Of a stretch of 64,000 bases of DNA, positions 24,537 to 36,300 are shown piece by piece (the stretch's first letter is position 1; each line of letters starts with the position of its first letter). The position numbers were made by a program, and so were the translations under genes. Under the pieces are notes generated by a model. It saw only the letters and a list, made by a program, of their open reading frames with translations, was not told the origin of the DNA and ran no database searches. This stretch comes from Gymnopus androsaceus JB14 (Eukaryota > Basidiomycota > Agaricomycetes > Agaricales > Omphalotaceae): the NCBI GenBank assembly GCA_009733575.1, contig ML769608.1:52576-116575 (forward strand), read 5' to 3'.

Positions 24537-25850
24537 TTATATAAAATCTATCCTAAAAAATATTATAATACAAAGAACGGCGTACTCTCCCGAACTTCGA
24601 AAAAGTAGTATGTCCCCGGATTTACCCCCGATATGTTCTCTCTCTATAGATGTAGATAAAAAAGAGAGCGTCGGCCTATCTCTCCCCCCCAACTTGACTT
24701 CCGCACACTGTTCGTCCAAACATTGTATACCCTTTGGTTCTAGGAGAAGTCCATCTAAAGAGGGATGAATGTAAGTAAAACGGGCACGGGGAGTATGATC
24801 TATAATTTGTTGATTTTTGACACGAAGGTTATCCAAGGAGGGTAAAGCCTGAAGGGGTACAAAGGAACCCGTTCTTTCTCGATCTTCAGCACCACATGAT
24901 GCGCATACAGAAAGGGGCACATATTTAATAGATTCTCCGTAAGATTTAATACATTCCATTATAGTAGACTGGTCAACAGGCTGAGGCCAAGTGTCTCGAG
25001 CGTACTCCAGATCATTAACTTCAGCTTGGACATGTTGAATGCGAGCCTGCTTCCTAGATATACATTTACGATCATTTATAGAACCAGGTGGTGGGAGACC
25101 GTTGGAAACGCTTGTTGTATACGTAGATTGAGCAGAGAAAATGACATCTAACACGGTGGACACATAGCCACGACCTTCTAAAACCACTAATACCAGAGCA
25201 CAAACATCATAAGAAACATTTCTGTCGAACGTGAAATGATTCTCTGAGATCATTATTTCAATGAGATTTTGATCTGTCAACAAAGCATGCAAAGTCAAAA
25301 AGTCATGCAAAAAAATCTTGCTCAAAAGTGTAGAAAGATCAGTGGATTGTAGTTTAGTCTGAGAAGGACTTTTAATAAAATAAAAAGCGGATCCTCCATA
25401 GGCGGAATGTTTAACTGATAAAGACTGTGACATCGCATGAAGATCAACCTGGGAACAGTTAGAAAAAGCTTCTTTAACGGAAGGCGCAAAATCACGCTCA
25501 AGAAGCGGCAGAGGTGGTTGATCTACAACAGTTTCCAAAGGTAAGGCTTTGATAATGGTACGGTATAGTAAAACACCAAAAGCTGCATGGAAATCATTGC
25601 AGATACTTAAATAAGTTCCAAATCCATTCCTGGATTGCACAATGTATTGACACCGTAAAAGTATCTGGTCAATTAAGGTTGTTTTAGACGAGTCGTGTAA
25701 GGGAACGTCATTTGAGACCCAAGAACGCAAGTCGGCAAGCTTCAGTGACGAAAGTTGGCGGCGTCGCAAAGAAGTAGAACTATCTAAGGCCCAAGAGGGT
25801 ACTGAGTTTAAACAACTATCGATCTTCTCATTCAAGCCTAACATGTTCAA
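24537..25850 (-). mobile_element. Helitron-associated protein fragment (DUF6570-like N-terminal part)
   Basis: A single frame runs from about 25844 (ATG, MLGLNEKIDS) to a stop at 24537, about 435 residues. Its C-terminal third contains CASCGAEDRERTG and an extended cysteine segment (GIQCLDEQC), which resemble the DUF6570/zinc region preceding the Rep-helicase in fungal Helitron proteins. The Rep and helicase domains are missing, so this is a truncated, non-autonomous piece. Base composition is clearly more AT-rich than the F-box genes on both sides, fitting an insertion. The family call is from memory of the pattern; no search was possible. Confidence 0.55.
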
Positions 25851-26283
25851 TATACAAAATGCGGTATGCGTGCTTAGAACCTATAACGTCGTTAAAAGAC
25901 AAAGGCTAAAGAGGAAAAAGAGGGGTAAAAAAAACCTATGCGATAGCATGGCAACACGTGGTTGGTGAGAAAGATATACCCGATATGGCGAAATTGGCCA
26001 ATTTTTGTCCGATCACTGCACACAGGACCCTCCCTTCCCTTCGGTCAGTGTCGGGGAAGAAGAAGTCACGGCGGATTTCTGGTTTGAAATGTCAAATTGC
26101 GATATTTGCAAAAGACCTCGGAATCACGAATTTTTGCCGGCCGGTGGTAATCATGATACCCACGAATCATGACCACGTTTATTACGCGCCGCGTCTTTGC
26201 AACCACCATTTCTTTCAACTCGTAAGTCTGACTGCCTTCGCATCAAGTTTGGATCATTCTCATTAGCAACGCCTTAGTATAAC

Positions 26284-27990
26284 ATGTGTTGCGCTGATTG
26301 CGAGCGCTTCGACAGCTTCCAGCCGAGAGTCTCCATCCCCAGCTCTATTTCAGAAGAGCCGCGTCCTGGACCTCGCCGTGGACGCCCACAGATTCTAGAG
26401 TTTACGAAAGCTCAACAACTTGTTTTGGATGGTGAAGCGGATCTGGAATACTACGCCGCTGAAATCCGTCGCCTTCAATCCAAAATACTGCTTATTGAGC
26501 AGAAAAGGTCTCGATTGGATGGGTATTTGGAGCATTATCGCTGTCTGGCTGCTCCGATTTGGAAGATTCCCGACGAGGTTCTGGGGCTCATCTTTGAACA
26601 CGTCTGTGACGGACACGCGAGATTACAGAAAATAGGAACTGAAAAGCCTTCAATACCAGTCTTGCGATTTAGTGCGGTGTGCTCGCACTGGCGAGCTGTT
26701 TTGCACTCTACTCCATCTTTTTGGTCAGACTTCGTGGTATCGTTCACTGCAGATGGTATGCCTGTGTTCGATGCCATCAATCTCTTTCTTGAACGGTCGA
26801 AGCAGATGCTGTTGGGCGTGTCCATTCTCTTTGAACACGGAGGTGATACTTGGCGGCTAAAGGAGATTGTCGGTCATCCTGCTTTCCTAGCTCTAGTTAG
26901 CCAAGCTCATCGATGGTCGCATCTTGAACTCTACGGAAAGAGATCAGAGGATATGTGCATTCTGCGACCCCCCATCGTCTCATCTTTTCCTGAACTGCAA
27001 ACACTGCGGCTGGTAAACTTTGAAGAATGCAACGATGCCTGTGTCTCGGAATTCGCACCAATGCCAAAGCTTAGATCCATCTTTGGAGAGAACTTCTATC
27101 CACTTCATCCACCCCAGCGTTTACCATGGCACCAGCTTACGCAGTTGACGGTTCATGCAATGCATGATGTTCCGCGTTTGGCACAACTTTGTGAGAATTT
27201 ACTCGCCTTGATCGTCGAGGTAGATCTCTACGAAAGTGTCCGAACATTTCTTCCTATGTCAGGAGCGCACAACAATATGCAAAGCCTACGCTTGGTCTTT
27301 GTGACATCATACACGAATGGACCACAGACAGGCGTTGTGAAAGAACTTTTGGAAGCACTTTCATTCCCATGTTTAAAGTGTTTGGAGTTGATCAATAAGC
27401 AGGTGCAACCGCTTGTCGTCAATTGCACTACTGATGACCTGGCTGGTTTCATTGACAAATGCTCAAGCGCCTTGGCAGACTTCACTCTGGACAATATCTG
27501 TATTTCCGATATCAACTTAATCGACATCCTTCGTAAAGCGCCATCCCTTATATTTCTTACAATCAGGGACCCCTACTGGGAGATGAACACCAGCTCCAGT
27601 ATTGAGGTTACTTGCCCATTGTCGACAACCTTCATTAAAAGTCTCCATATTGTGCCAAACTGCCCAATCCTATTGCCCAACCTTGAGTATATCTACCTCA
27701 CCATACGCAAAGAGTTCAATGAAACAATCTTCGTGGAGACTCTTCTGTCGAGAGTGTGTATTCCGGATACCAATTCGAAATGGTATAATGCAGATGATGA
27801 GAGAGCGTGCGCTCTGGAAGATGTTGTCATCTGCCTAGGTGATACAGGTAGCTCTATCTTTGGAGAGAATGTTGATTTGGAAAAGTTGGAACCTTTGAAG
27901 ATTGCGATAGAGCATGATACAGATTTGGAGATGGTGAATGCTGGGAAGGTAATTTTGATTGGAAGAGATGGTCATGTTACTGTTGCGTGA
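26284..27990 (+). CDS. F-box/LRR protein, tandem copy 2 (intact)
   Basis: Intact intron-free frame of 568 residues from ATG 26284. It has a Cys-containing N-terminus (MCCADCERFDSFQPRVS), a short coiled stretch (residues about 60-85), an F-box at residues about 95-150 (WKIPDEVLGLIFEHVCDG, SAVCSHWRAVLHSTPSFW) and degenerate leucine-rich repeats to the end. It is probably an SCF ubiquitin-ligase adaptor that picks substrates with the LRR part. It is closely related to the copy at 22535-24195, nearly identical at nucleotide level over the coiled stretch and F-box and more diverged in the LRRs, as expected if substrate recognition diversifies. Confidence 0.85.
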   Translation: MCCADCERFDSFQPRVSIPSSISEEPRPGPRRGRPQILEFTKAQQLVLDGEADLEYYAAEIRRLQSKILLIEQKRSRLDGYLEHYRCLAAPIWKIPDEVLGLIFEHVCDGHARLQKIGTEKPSIPVLRFSAVCSHWRAVLHSTPSFWSDFVVSFTADGMPVFDAINLFLERSKQMLLGVSILFEHGGDTWRLKEIVGHPAFLALVSQAHRWSHLELYGKRSEDMCILRPPIVSSFPELQTLRLVNFEECNDACVSEFAPMPKLRSIFGENFYPLHPPQRLPWHQLTQLTVHAMHDVPRLAQLCENLLALIVEVDLYESVRTFLPMSGAHNNMQSLRLVFVTSYTNGPQTGVVKELLEALSFPCLKCLELINKQVQPLVVNCTTDDLAGFIDKCSSALADFTLDNICISDINLIDILRKAPSLIFLTIRDPYWEMNTSSSIEVTCPLSTTFIKSLHIVPNCPILLPNLEYIYLTIRKEFNETIFVETLLSRVCIPDTNSKWYNADDERACALEDVVICLGDTGSSIFGENVDLEKLEPLKIAIEHDTDLEMVNAGKVILIGRDGHVTVA

Positions 27991-28389
27991 CTTCCGTCGC
28001 TCTCTCAAGTCGAATAGCACTGATAAACGTACACAATTGTCGTTCAGACATATATTTCTTGGATGCAAGATGCCTTCTACTTAAGTAATCAACCACGTCC
28101 TCATATGGTACTGAAATAGATGTTTGAATAGATCCAGCGAGTACCAGCTGACCACTCGTAGAAAGTAAGCAGAATTGACAACTTCCCCGACCAGACTCCG
28201 AATCAGCCTTGAGAGATGAAGACGACTTCCCCGACCAGGTTCCGACTCGTTAATCTGAGCCTTAAGGAATGGAGGCGCGAGTCCCGACCATACTCCGGCT
28301 CGAATCATATAAAATGCAGCCTGAAAATGTCTTGACACTAAAACACAATCCCCGAGTAGTTTCCAATACTGCACACTTACCTTGCAACA
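27991..28389. other. Intergenic
   Basis: A locally duplicated phrase (cttccccgaccag, about 28180-28240) occurs twice. No gene is supported. The promoter of the dehydrogenase at 28390 should be here. Confidence 0.45.
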
Positions 28390-29353
28390 ATGTCTCTCAA
28401 GATGTCTCTCTCGAAACTAACCCCCACCTTCCACCAAGATTCCTACCCGTCCATCTCGCCCACCAGACCCTCTCTCACCCAAGCCGGTAAAACCATCCTC
28501 ATCACCGGCGGAGGTGTGAAGATTGGTTTCGAAATCGCGCGTTCCTTTGCCCTGGCCTCCGCGTCCAGAGTCATTATCATAGGCCGAAGGGCAGAGGTTT
28601 TGGACGAGGCTGTTGGCAAGCTTCGCGCGGAGTTCCAGAGCACAGAATTCGTCGCTCACCAGCTCGATATGGCCTCCGAAGCAGTAGTCACCTCTCTCTG
28701 GGAGTCCCTCCGCTCCCAAAACATCCTCGTACACGTCCTGGTCCTCAATGCTGCGCATTTCTACCCCATTGCGTCCGATACATTTAGCGTAGCCAAGAAG
28801 GACCTTATGGAAGCGTACGAGACCAACGTTGGGGGTAATTTCCACATGTCTTGCGAGTTTGTAAAGCAAGCTCTCCGTCCGGCGGGGTTGAAGCTTCACC
28901 TCGTCCACGTCACCACTGCAGGCATTCATATTCCCGCAGCCAAGGTCAACTCGTACACTACATCCAAGATGGCGTTTGTCGCATTGTTGGGACGTATTGC
29001 GGACGAAAGAACTGCTGAGGACGTTCAGATTATTTCGTTCCATCCTGGGACGTTGAACTCAGACAACCGCTTCGCTCAAGACGCTTTTCCCTGGGATAAA
29101 CGTATGTTTGGACGTTTCGTTCTTAGTCGAAAAATTATTGACTTGACTTGTATCTCTAGTTGCGCTGCCAGGCAACTTTGCTGTCTGGGCTGCATCTCCG
29201 GAAGCGACTTGGCTGCATGGTCGATTTGTATGGGCGCATTGGGACGTCGACGAGATGAAAGCTGACGCAGAGATTTTGAGACGGTTGAAGAATGAGAGTG
29301 ATTACTTGAAAATCGGAGTCCCAGGGCTGAGTGCAGTCACCGTCGATGGGTGA
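28390..29353 (+). CDS. Short-chain dehydrogenase/reductase (classical SDR)
   Basis: Starts at ATG 28390 and has one intron (about 29102-29159, donor GTATGT, acceptor CTCTAG). The cofactor-binding glycine motif is TGGGVKIGFEIA (residues about 37-48), then LNAAH (the NAG-like motif) and the active-site YxxxK as SYTTSKMAF. The expected catalytic Ser position appears as VTTAG. A PG motif (FHPGTLNSD) follows. Total about 300 residues, normal for a classical NAD(P)(H)-dependent SDR. It should oxidise or reduce a hydroxyl/keto group of an unknown small molecule in the cytosol. No clustered biosynthetic genes are seen. Confidence 0.85.
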
Positions 29354-30064
29354 GTTGCTCATGAGCGGGAATCGAGCACTTACTAGTGCATGGAATTTGT
29401 TGGTTTTGAGTTTGGTATCTTGATTCTTTCATTAGTAAAAATTGAAGAGAAGAAAAATGAAAAATGAACAGACGTCTCAAAACGTGAACACGAGCGATGA
29501 GAACATTCATCCCTGATCTCAATTGGGAGTAAACTTCTTGCTGGTCCGTATTACCTTGTCCTTGACATCCGTATTTCAGTCGGGCATTCTGAGGCGGGTC
29601 GTTGGGCGCGCTGAGCTGAGGCGCATATACCTCGGCGACGGTGCGGTACCGAATGAATTTATAAGTGTCTGTTACCTGGTGACCCCTTCAGACTATCTTT
29701 CGTTCGTTCCTTGAGACGCTGCTTTTGGATCGTTTTGCCTCGTTTCCTACCTTGAATCCCGTTCGTGTGAAGGATTTGAATAGGTCTCCAGACCTATCCG
29801 TAAGTGCAACAATCTATTCACCGGTACGTAGACAGTCAGCACGAGTCACAAGTCAGGGAAGAATCATTTGAATGTCCAGTAGAATCTGAGTGGAACTGCC
29901 AATTACATGTGTACAATCCGATGAGGTGAAGCTATCAAGACAATAGAGCGAAAGGAAAGACAAAGCCGAGAAGATTTCCAAGTGGAATTGAAGGACTAAG
30001 AGTAATTAAACAAAAAAGAATATGTCGCGAGAAAGAAAGAAAGAAAGATGCAATAGACAAAAAA
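29354..30064. other. Intergenic
   Basis: 3' flanks of the converging SDR (+) and WW-protein (-) genes. Short frames only; an A/G-rich run lies near 30030-30060. Confidence 0.45.
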
Positions 30065-30974
30065 TTACCATCCACCTCCACCATCACCAAAATCATCAAA
30101 CCCTCCACCTCCGAACCCTCCACCCCCAAAGTCATCCATTCGGCCTTGGTCAACACCTATGAAAGAATGTTCAACATCGTACGCGTCAAAAGCCGCACGC
30201 GAGACTTACCCTGTTCGTAAGCCTCGAATCTCTCTTCATCCTCGTGATGTTCGACCATCTCCCCAATGAGTGCGCCACCTATCAAACCAGCCGCTCCGAC
30301 ACCGACCATGGTGCCCATGCCCATTCCATGTTTCTTGGGAGGGGGAGCTGCCTGTTCGTAAACCACTTGCTGCGGAGGAGGGTTGCTACTGGGTCTTCCA
30401 CCGCCGAAGAAACCTATACGAAGGAATGAATGGGTGGAATTTAAACTCTGACACATGATCCAAAGACCAAATACCAAATACCAAACTTACCTCTATTCTC
30501 TTCCGGGTTATACCCAGGATTAGGGCTGTATCTCTGCGGGGGAGGAGTGTTGTAATACTGCTGAGGTGGGGGAGACGGCTGATATCCTGATCCGCCATAA
30601 CCCGAATAACTTCCTTGACGGTTGTCGTATCCGTATCCAGGAGCAGAGCCAGGGCCAGGAGGAGGGCCAGAAGGAGGGCCGTAAGCATTTGGCGGAGGAG
30701 AAGCATGTTGAGCAGGATGCTCCCATGTCGTTACTGGAGGACTAGCCCTCTCATTCACATAGAACCTGACAGCGATTTCCATTCTCGATAAATCAAAGCG
30801 CAGATATCCATAATAATACATACCAAGCTCTATAGCTGTTAAAGCAGATCAGTCAGAATTCTCAATCGATAAAGCGAGATTTGAATACACGCACTTGCTA
30901 TCATACTGAGTGATCCAACCGGGAGGCAGCGGTCGTCTATCAGGATTTTCGTTTGGTGGATAAGGAGAGTTCAT
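30065..30974 (-). CDS. WW-domain protein with Pro/Gly/Tyr-rich middle and glycine zipper
   Basis: From ATG 30974 the protein begins with Pro-rich sequence and a WW domain (RPLPPGWITQYDS ... WFYVNERASPPVTTWEHP) whose two halves are joined across two introns and a micro-exon of about a dozen bases (near 30830). Then come a Pro/Tyr/Gly/Ser-rich stretch, a Gly-rich hydrophobic segment with small-residue spacing (MGTMVGVGAAGLIGGALIGE), an acidic segment and a Gly/Asp/Phe-rich tail ending GDGGGGW. WW domains bind PPxY or proline motifs; the zipper may insert in a membrane or drive assembly. About 200 residues. Junctions are in phase with GT-AG borders. Partners are unknown. Confidence 0.8.
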
Positions 30975-31723
30975 GACTGGAAGAGAAAGAAAGCAACAGA
31001 CTCGAGTGCTGTCAGCGTCTTTTTTAAAAGGCCGGTCGCCGGTGCACAGCTTCCGCGGCTCGGTGTCGTCTTGGTCAGTTAACTCTATTATATACCTCAT
31101 TGCAATAGCTACTACAGAAGGAAAATCTCCGAATCCAGTGTACATCTGCTCTTTGTGCTTTGGACACAGCAATTTACAGTGCCACCGTCTACGTAGTCGA
31201 GTCGTTTGGAAGTTCGGAACATCGTCGGATCAGTATTGGACTCGTCCCCGAGGCAAGGCTGAGGGCTCGAGTTTCCTCCAACTGTCACCGCCTTACTCTC
31301 TAGGTCAAAATGTTATACAGTACAGAAAGCATGTTTGAAGCGACAAGGGTATTTACATACAGAAACAACGCTGTGTTTGATATGTGTACACAGTACAACT
31401 GATACGAATAAATACACGACACTGATACACCAAGAAATACAAGAATGTTTTTTTTTGGGTTGCCGCTACTAAAGCAGTGCGGCAGGCTCTAACATCCATT
31501 GTAGTTGAATGTCCTGAGAGGAAGGTCAGATCATTAGGCAAGCGAGGACTTGAAAAACGTACAAGCCCAGGTCGAAGAGGAGGTACAGCCTCCTTCGCAA
31601 TGCTAAAGAACCGTTCATGTTCCTTCTCATCAAACTTAGTTTTGAATTTTATGAAAAATATGATCAAGTTCAACGCCGGCATTTGCGCTACAAGCCATGG
31701 AAGGAATCTATGCCATGCCGCCT
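30975..31723. other. Intergenic or 3' region of the next gene
   Basis: A second minus-strand frame (31353-31982) overlaps the end of the F-box gene and could be its real C-terminus after a frame change near 31850. Otherwise nothing is supported. Confidence 0.35.
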
Positions 31724-32977
31724 TCATGTTTCGTTCTGGATACTCGGAATCACCCCATATCTCGCATGCATCCCATTCGTTGTAGAGGCGAACGACGAAT
31801 GGAGACCGATGTGACGTGCGGAAGTGGAGGAAGGGCATGACCGAAACGGAAGAAAGCGAAGGACTTCGAAGGGAGCAGAGTTGGTCAAGGTTGAACCAAT
31901 GGGCGTTGTTTGGGGTATTCCAAGAGTGAGGCTTTTCAGGCTTGGGCCGATGCGAGCAAAAGGTTGGCACGGATGAGACCATAATGGGTTATCTGCAGAA
32001 ACGTCAACAATTGGACCCAGCAATTTGGATACATGAACGTACCCATGAATACCAATAGGCTCGATAACGAGAGATTCCAATGTCTCCATTGATATATGTA
32101 GCAACCGCTCGAGACTGGTCGAAGAGATCGTAAAGTCGTATCGAACTCTCAACGACTGAATGCTGACTTTAGTTTTGAAAAGAGGTAGCAGAAGATCCAC
32201 TACTTTGTCATAAGAAGGGTCCGAGGATCGAGTGCGCTCAAACGCCAGCTTTTCCAAATAGCTAAGATCGCAGGCGTGGCTAGCGCCACCCAACCTCAGC
32301 GGACGACTGTACTTTTCCCGGAACCAGATACCCTGAAAAGTCAACGACTTTAAATGGCCGCCACACAGACTGAGGAAAAGTTCGAGCTCGTGTAGGTCCT
32401 CAAACTGGGCCCTCAGAGTGAGTCGTTGGAGAGATGGAAGCAGAGAAAGATATCGATGAATAGTAGGGCCGACAATGATAGAATGACGAACGTCTCTGCC
32501 GAGAATCCATTTCAAGGACTGGACTTTGGGCATAATAGGGAATTCCGATGCTTCACTGCTGAGCTCCCATCGTTTGTCCTCAAAAAATCTTGTAAACGAG
32601 CGAAAAACGTCTGCTACAGACATCTCTGTGCTGAGTCTGGATCCTGGCCGCAAGGTAATGCTTCGTATATGATAAGTTGCCAGTCTAGGGAAACGTTCGT
32701 ATAGTTTCTTGAGCCGCCCATAGTCTGCCTCCTCTGCAATGAGAACGTCACGTAGGAGATATGGAAATGCTGCAGTCCGCCATGTAGCGCAAACAAGAGA
32801 CGCAGCTTTGAGAGTCTTCTTGTCGTCGGCTACGTATTCAATGATAAGCTCGACAAGCTCCAAAGGAAGGTCGGGCCTTTCGATTGAAGCTTTTTTGAAC
32901 AAAGGATCAGCTTGGAAAGGGCCAAGAATGATCTCGAGACTCACCAGCCATCCGAGTCCTAGCTGGTAAAAACACAA
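31724..32977 (-). CDS. F-box domain protein with LRR-like C-terminus
   Basis: The minus frame carries a clear F-box (RPDLPLELVELIIEYVADD, then AASLVCATWRTAAFPYLLR) about 30 residues from its start and a long leucine-rich body of the agaric F-box type. No good ATG heads the frame: the first codon is TTG and a GTGAGT lies in the first exon, so an upstream exon is likely and 32977 is only the limit of the open frame. Near 31850 another frame becomes more protein-like, so the end at 31724 is also uncertain. A likely SCF adaptor. It lies just outside the large inverted-repeat block that begins at 33401. Confidence 0.7.
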   Translation of the reverse strand: MCFYQLGLGWLVSLEIILGPFQADPLFKKASIERPDLPLELVELIIEYVADDKKTLKAASLVCATWRTAAFPYLLRDVLIAEEADYGRLKKLYERFPRLATYHIRSITLRPGSRLSTEMSVADVFRSFTRFFEDKRWELSSEASEFPIMPKVQSLKWILGRDVRHSIIVGPTIHRYLSLLPSLQRLTLRAQFEDLHELELFLSLCGGHLKSLTFQGIWFREKYSRPLRLGGASHACDLSYLEKLAFERTRSSDPSYDKVVDLLLPLFKTKVSIQSLRVRYDFTISSTSLERLLHISMETLESLVIEPIGIHGYVHVSKLLGPIVDVSADNPLWSHPCQPFARIGPSLKSLTLGIPQTTPIGSTLTNSAPFEVLRFLPFRSCPSSTSARHIGLHSSFASTTNGMHARYGVIPSIQNET

Positions 32978-33400
32978 AGATTACGAGGAGGGCAGGGCAT
33001 AAAGAGGGAAATCGAAGTGTAAGTCTTATGTATATATGAAAGCATTCGTTCCTTCATCATGATATTGATTCAGATGCCAACTTTATATTGAAAGAAGACT
33101 TTATGAACCATTCCGGATTCTCCGGTGACGCCACTGAGCGACCGACCGTTCTATTGGCGACCGCCGAGCATTCTTGCGACCCTGATATACTTGGTATACT
33201 TAGGGTGCTATACTTACTGTAATGATTCCATACGGTGAGTCGAAGGAAGAGAATATTTAATGTTGGAGATTGAAAGAAGAAATTGAAGAATCCGGCTGGT
33301 CAGATTATGTACAGCGACAAATATAGAAGATTCTTTAAGAAGAATCAGGCGCGTTCTGATCGTTCCACAGAATTGTCTAGTGTAAGCTTCAAGGACCTTG

Positions 33401-33625
33401 CACACGGGAAATGGACAAAATTCTTCAAGCAAGAATATTGAACGGAATTTTCAAATATCATTAAATATATCAGTGTCGTAGATATATCTAATATCATGAA
33501 ACTATTCACTCCAATGTAATTTTTGTACGATATTCTAAGATTCTTGACTGGGTTCAACCCTGCTGATAGATGGCAGGAAATAAAAGTTCTCATCTGAGAA
33601 TAATATGTTCATGATAGTCAACATT
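33401..33625 (-). repeat. Left 225-bp inverted repeat of the large element
   Basis: Matches 53023-53247 in opposite orientation over its whole length. The outer boundary is sharp (CACACGGG at 33401, preceded by TTG); the inner boundary (about 33625) is where similarity fades on both sides at the same distance. Confidence 0.85.
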
Positions 33626-33668
33626 ACATCTTAATAGATACAGTACACGAAACCCAAGGTTTCATACA

Positions 33669-36300
33669 CTACGAGATAAGGTATGATACATTGAATTTCT
33701 CCCTAGGTGAAACATTGTCCGATAATGTAAGATTCTGCAGAGAGGATTGTATTAACGAAAGACAGGCATAAATTCAAAGTTTCACACTTACACATATAAA
33801 GTGGGCGCGATTAATTCTTGACGCAGATGCGAGAAATGGTGTCAGTGCAGAGCAGTAGATCACATTTATACGACTCACATCCTCATCCATTTCCGAATCT
33901 GAGTCCTGATCAAACAATCCATTCTTCTCCAGCATGGGTAATGAGAAGTCTTTCTTCAGTCGGAGGAGTTCCTTGTCGTATGGTGTTAGGGAACTCAGAT
34001 ATCGGCGATGATAAAGCGCAGCCGGGAGGTTTCGAACAACACTATGATGACTGCGTTGGTTGCTACGACGATGAATCCTACCCGAGTGAACGCGACGTTG
34101 TTTCCCCTTGGATTGAGTAGTACGTAGTTTCAGTGCAGCTGTCTCCTGATCCACCTCACAGAGGATTTGACCCACAATACGACGGCGATAGAATGGAACA
34201 TAGGTAACTAGCGATTCGTTCTCATCCGATTCAGTGTGCTCTGAAGACTGCCCTTCTGTGCGAAGCATCAGGAGAACTTGTTTTGCGAGTTTCCACTTAG
34301 CACGATCTGTTATTGACAGGTGCGGGCTACTGAGCAGCGCGTCCAACGTCTCAAGGCGTTCATTATATTTCTACAACCAAAATCAGTCTTGAAGTTGAAT
34401 ACCATTAATGTACTTACTTTGAACTTTCGTTGATGGACTTTGAGTTTTACTGATCGATTGCGTTCCTGTGCGCGGGCACGACTTTGGGCTTCTGCAGCAC
34501 TTTCAAAGCGGTCACCAGAAGCACAGATACGCGGTTTGTCAAGCTGCCACGAAGCGTGTGCTTGTTTGAGATGATCCTGCAAGCAAATTCTGATCACTTC
34601 GGACGGGATACATTCACCTGGGATTCGAAAAACGGCTTGTTGGTTGACCACCTCTACTATCAGATTTTCGAGAACATGACGGTTCCAGCGTGAGTTATGC
34701 CAGCCCTGGCCAAAAAAGAACTGGTTTTTTGTCGGTCCCTCAGGACCAGGCCCAGTGCAATCCTCGTATGCCTGGGCTATGGCGTTATCTATGGGAATGT
34801 ACTTTTGAAATTCATTGATCCTCGTCATACCAGTCGAACCAATGAACACACTACGAATGAGTTTCTGGACCAATACCGATTAGCATTCAGAATTAGACGA
34901 GAGGCCAAAGGCGCACCCTCCAGTCCGATTCAAACTCGTGATTCTTGAACGAGGAATCTTTGAGTTGTTTATTATACGCTTGACTTCCAGGTCGTGGAAG
35001 ATTCTTCCGCGTCTGGGAGGGAGCTAAAGGAGAAGCTGAAGAAGCAGGAGCAAGCCCTTGAAGAACGCGTGCAACTATGCTATCGACGACAGGGTCTGCT
35101 CCATTTCCAGCCTGTGGTTGGCCAAGGCTGGATGAGGCTGAAGATGGCGAAGATGATGATGAATCATTGAGGGAGGAACGTTGCCGTAGGCGTTGTCGCA
35201 AGTCTTGTATTTCGGTTTCACGGTCATTCTGGTAAAGTCTCTCAATTTCATGTTTCAAAAAAAGAAACCAATTGACCTTCTCTTGTTGAGCTTGTGAACA
35301 GTCCTTTGTCTAGGAACAGCATGTGAGAACAGGAAATATTTAATCGACAAGTATAGTAATACCAGCTGGGCAATGATTTCATTCTGCTTTGTGATTGTTG
35401 GAGCTACAGCTTTCACCTATTAGGGAGTGAGAGTGTATTACACCCGGTATAATGACGCATACGCATTTCATTCATAATGTTCATCGAGTTGGATACGGCG
35501 CTGTCTCTGTCGGCCAAAGCTTTGTCTCGTTCAGATAAAGCCTTTTGTCTGTCTGACCAAACTAGATCTCTGTCGGATGCGAGTTTTTTATAATCTGAGG
35601 TCTAAAAGACCGAGTCAGCTTTGTTATCAAATATATTAACTTTAACTCACTAGGGAGTGGATCTTGTCACCTTGTAGCTCAATAGTAACCTCAGCCTCCT
35701 CCAGACGTTCCGTGGCCAAGGCAGCTTGATTTTTTAATTCCTCAATGAAGCGTAACACATCCTGCTAAATCTGTTAGAAAATCACAGTTGATTTCTGGAA
35801 AACCTACATCGCCGGGCTCTCTTGAGCAAGTCTTGTCGACGTTTTTCAGTTGCTCGTTTTCTTGAAGGACGGCAGAGTACTGCGAGCGGAGACGATTAAG
35901 TTCCTGAGCTGCAGCCAGGTGCTGCTGTCGTTCCTGCACACATGAGATAGTTGGTGATGTTCAAAAGAAAAAGAGCGAGGCTAAGTACTTCGTCAAGCTG
36001 CGACTGTGCTGGGCCAGCTACTGCGCGAACTTTATCTGGACGCGCATATGTTGTGGAGACTTCATCTTCATTGTTGCGTGGTCGGCATCCTTTCTTGTTA
36101 TACAGGACAAGTTGGTTTGTTGGCTCTGAAAGTGCAGGAGATAGGACCGATGGAGAATTTGAAGGCGGAGAAGGTGGATAAGAAAGTGCCGATGTACCTG
36201 CGGCTGAGGAAAAGGAAAATCGAGTTGGCGGTTTTGTAGAGACAGTAGTCTGACGGGGTGGATAGGGCATGAAGCGGGGGCTTTCATAAGGTGCGTTCAT
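33669..36300 (-). CDS. Coiled-coil protein of an uncharacterised agaric family
   Basis: From ATG 36300 the first exon is Pro/Ser-rich (MNAPYESPRFMPYPP). In-phase introns (for example 35940-35987 and about 35769-35807) join exons encoding a long coiled coil with heptads such as ATERLEEAEVTIELQGDKIH and a repeated S/ADRD element. Later exons hold a Ser-rich linker, a globular part (about 34400-34870, WNRHVLENLIVEVVNQQAVF), Arg-rich helices, and an acidic C-terminal region (33774-34346, LRLKKDFSLPMLEKNGLFD). A last exon to a TAG at 33669 is possible. I know similar proteins in mushroom genomes near repeats, but no function is established. It lies inside the large inverted-repeat block. Confidence 0.55.

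Noticed and set aside
31353..31982. Separate gene on the minus strand overlapping the F-box gene end
   Set aside because: It more likely represents the true C-terminus of the same gene after a frame change; not enough evidence for a second gene.
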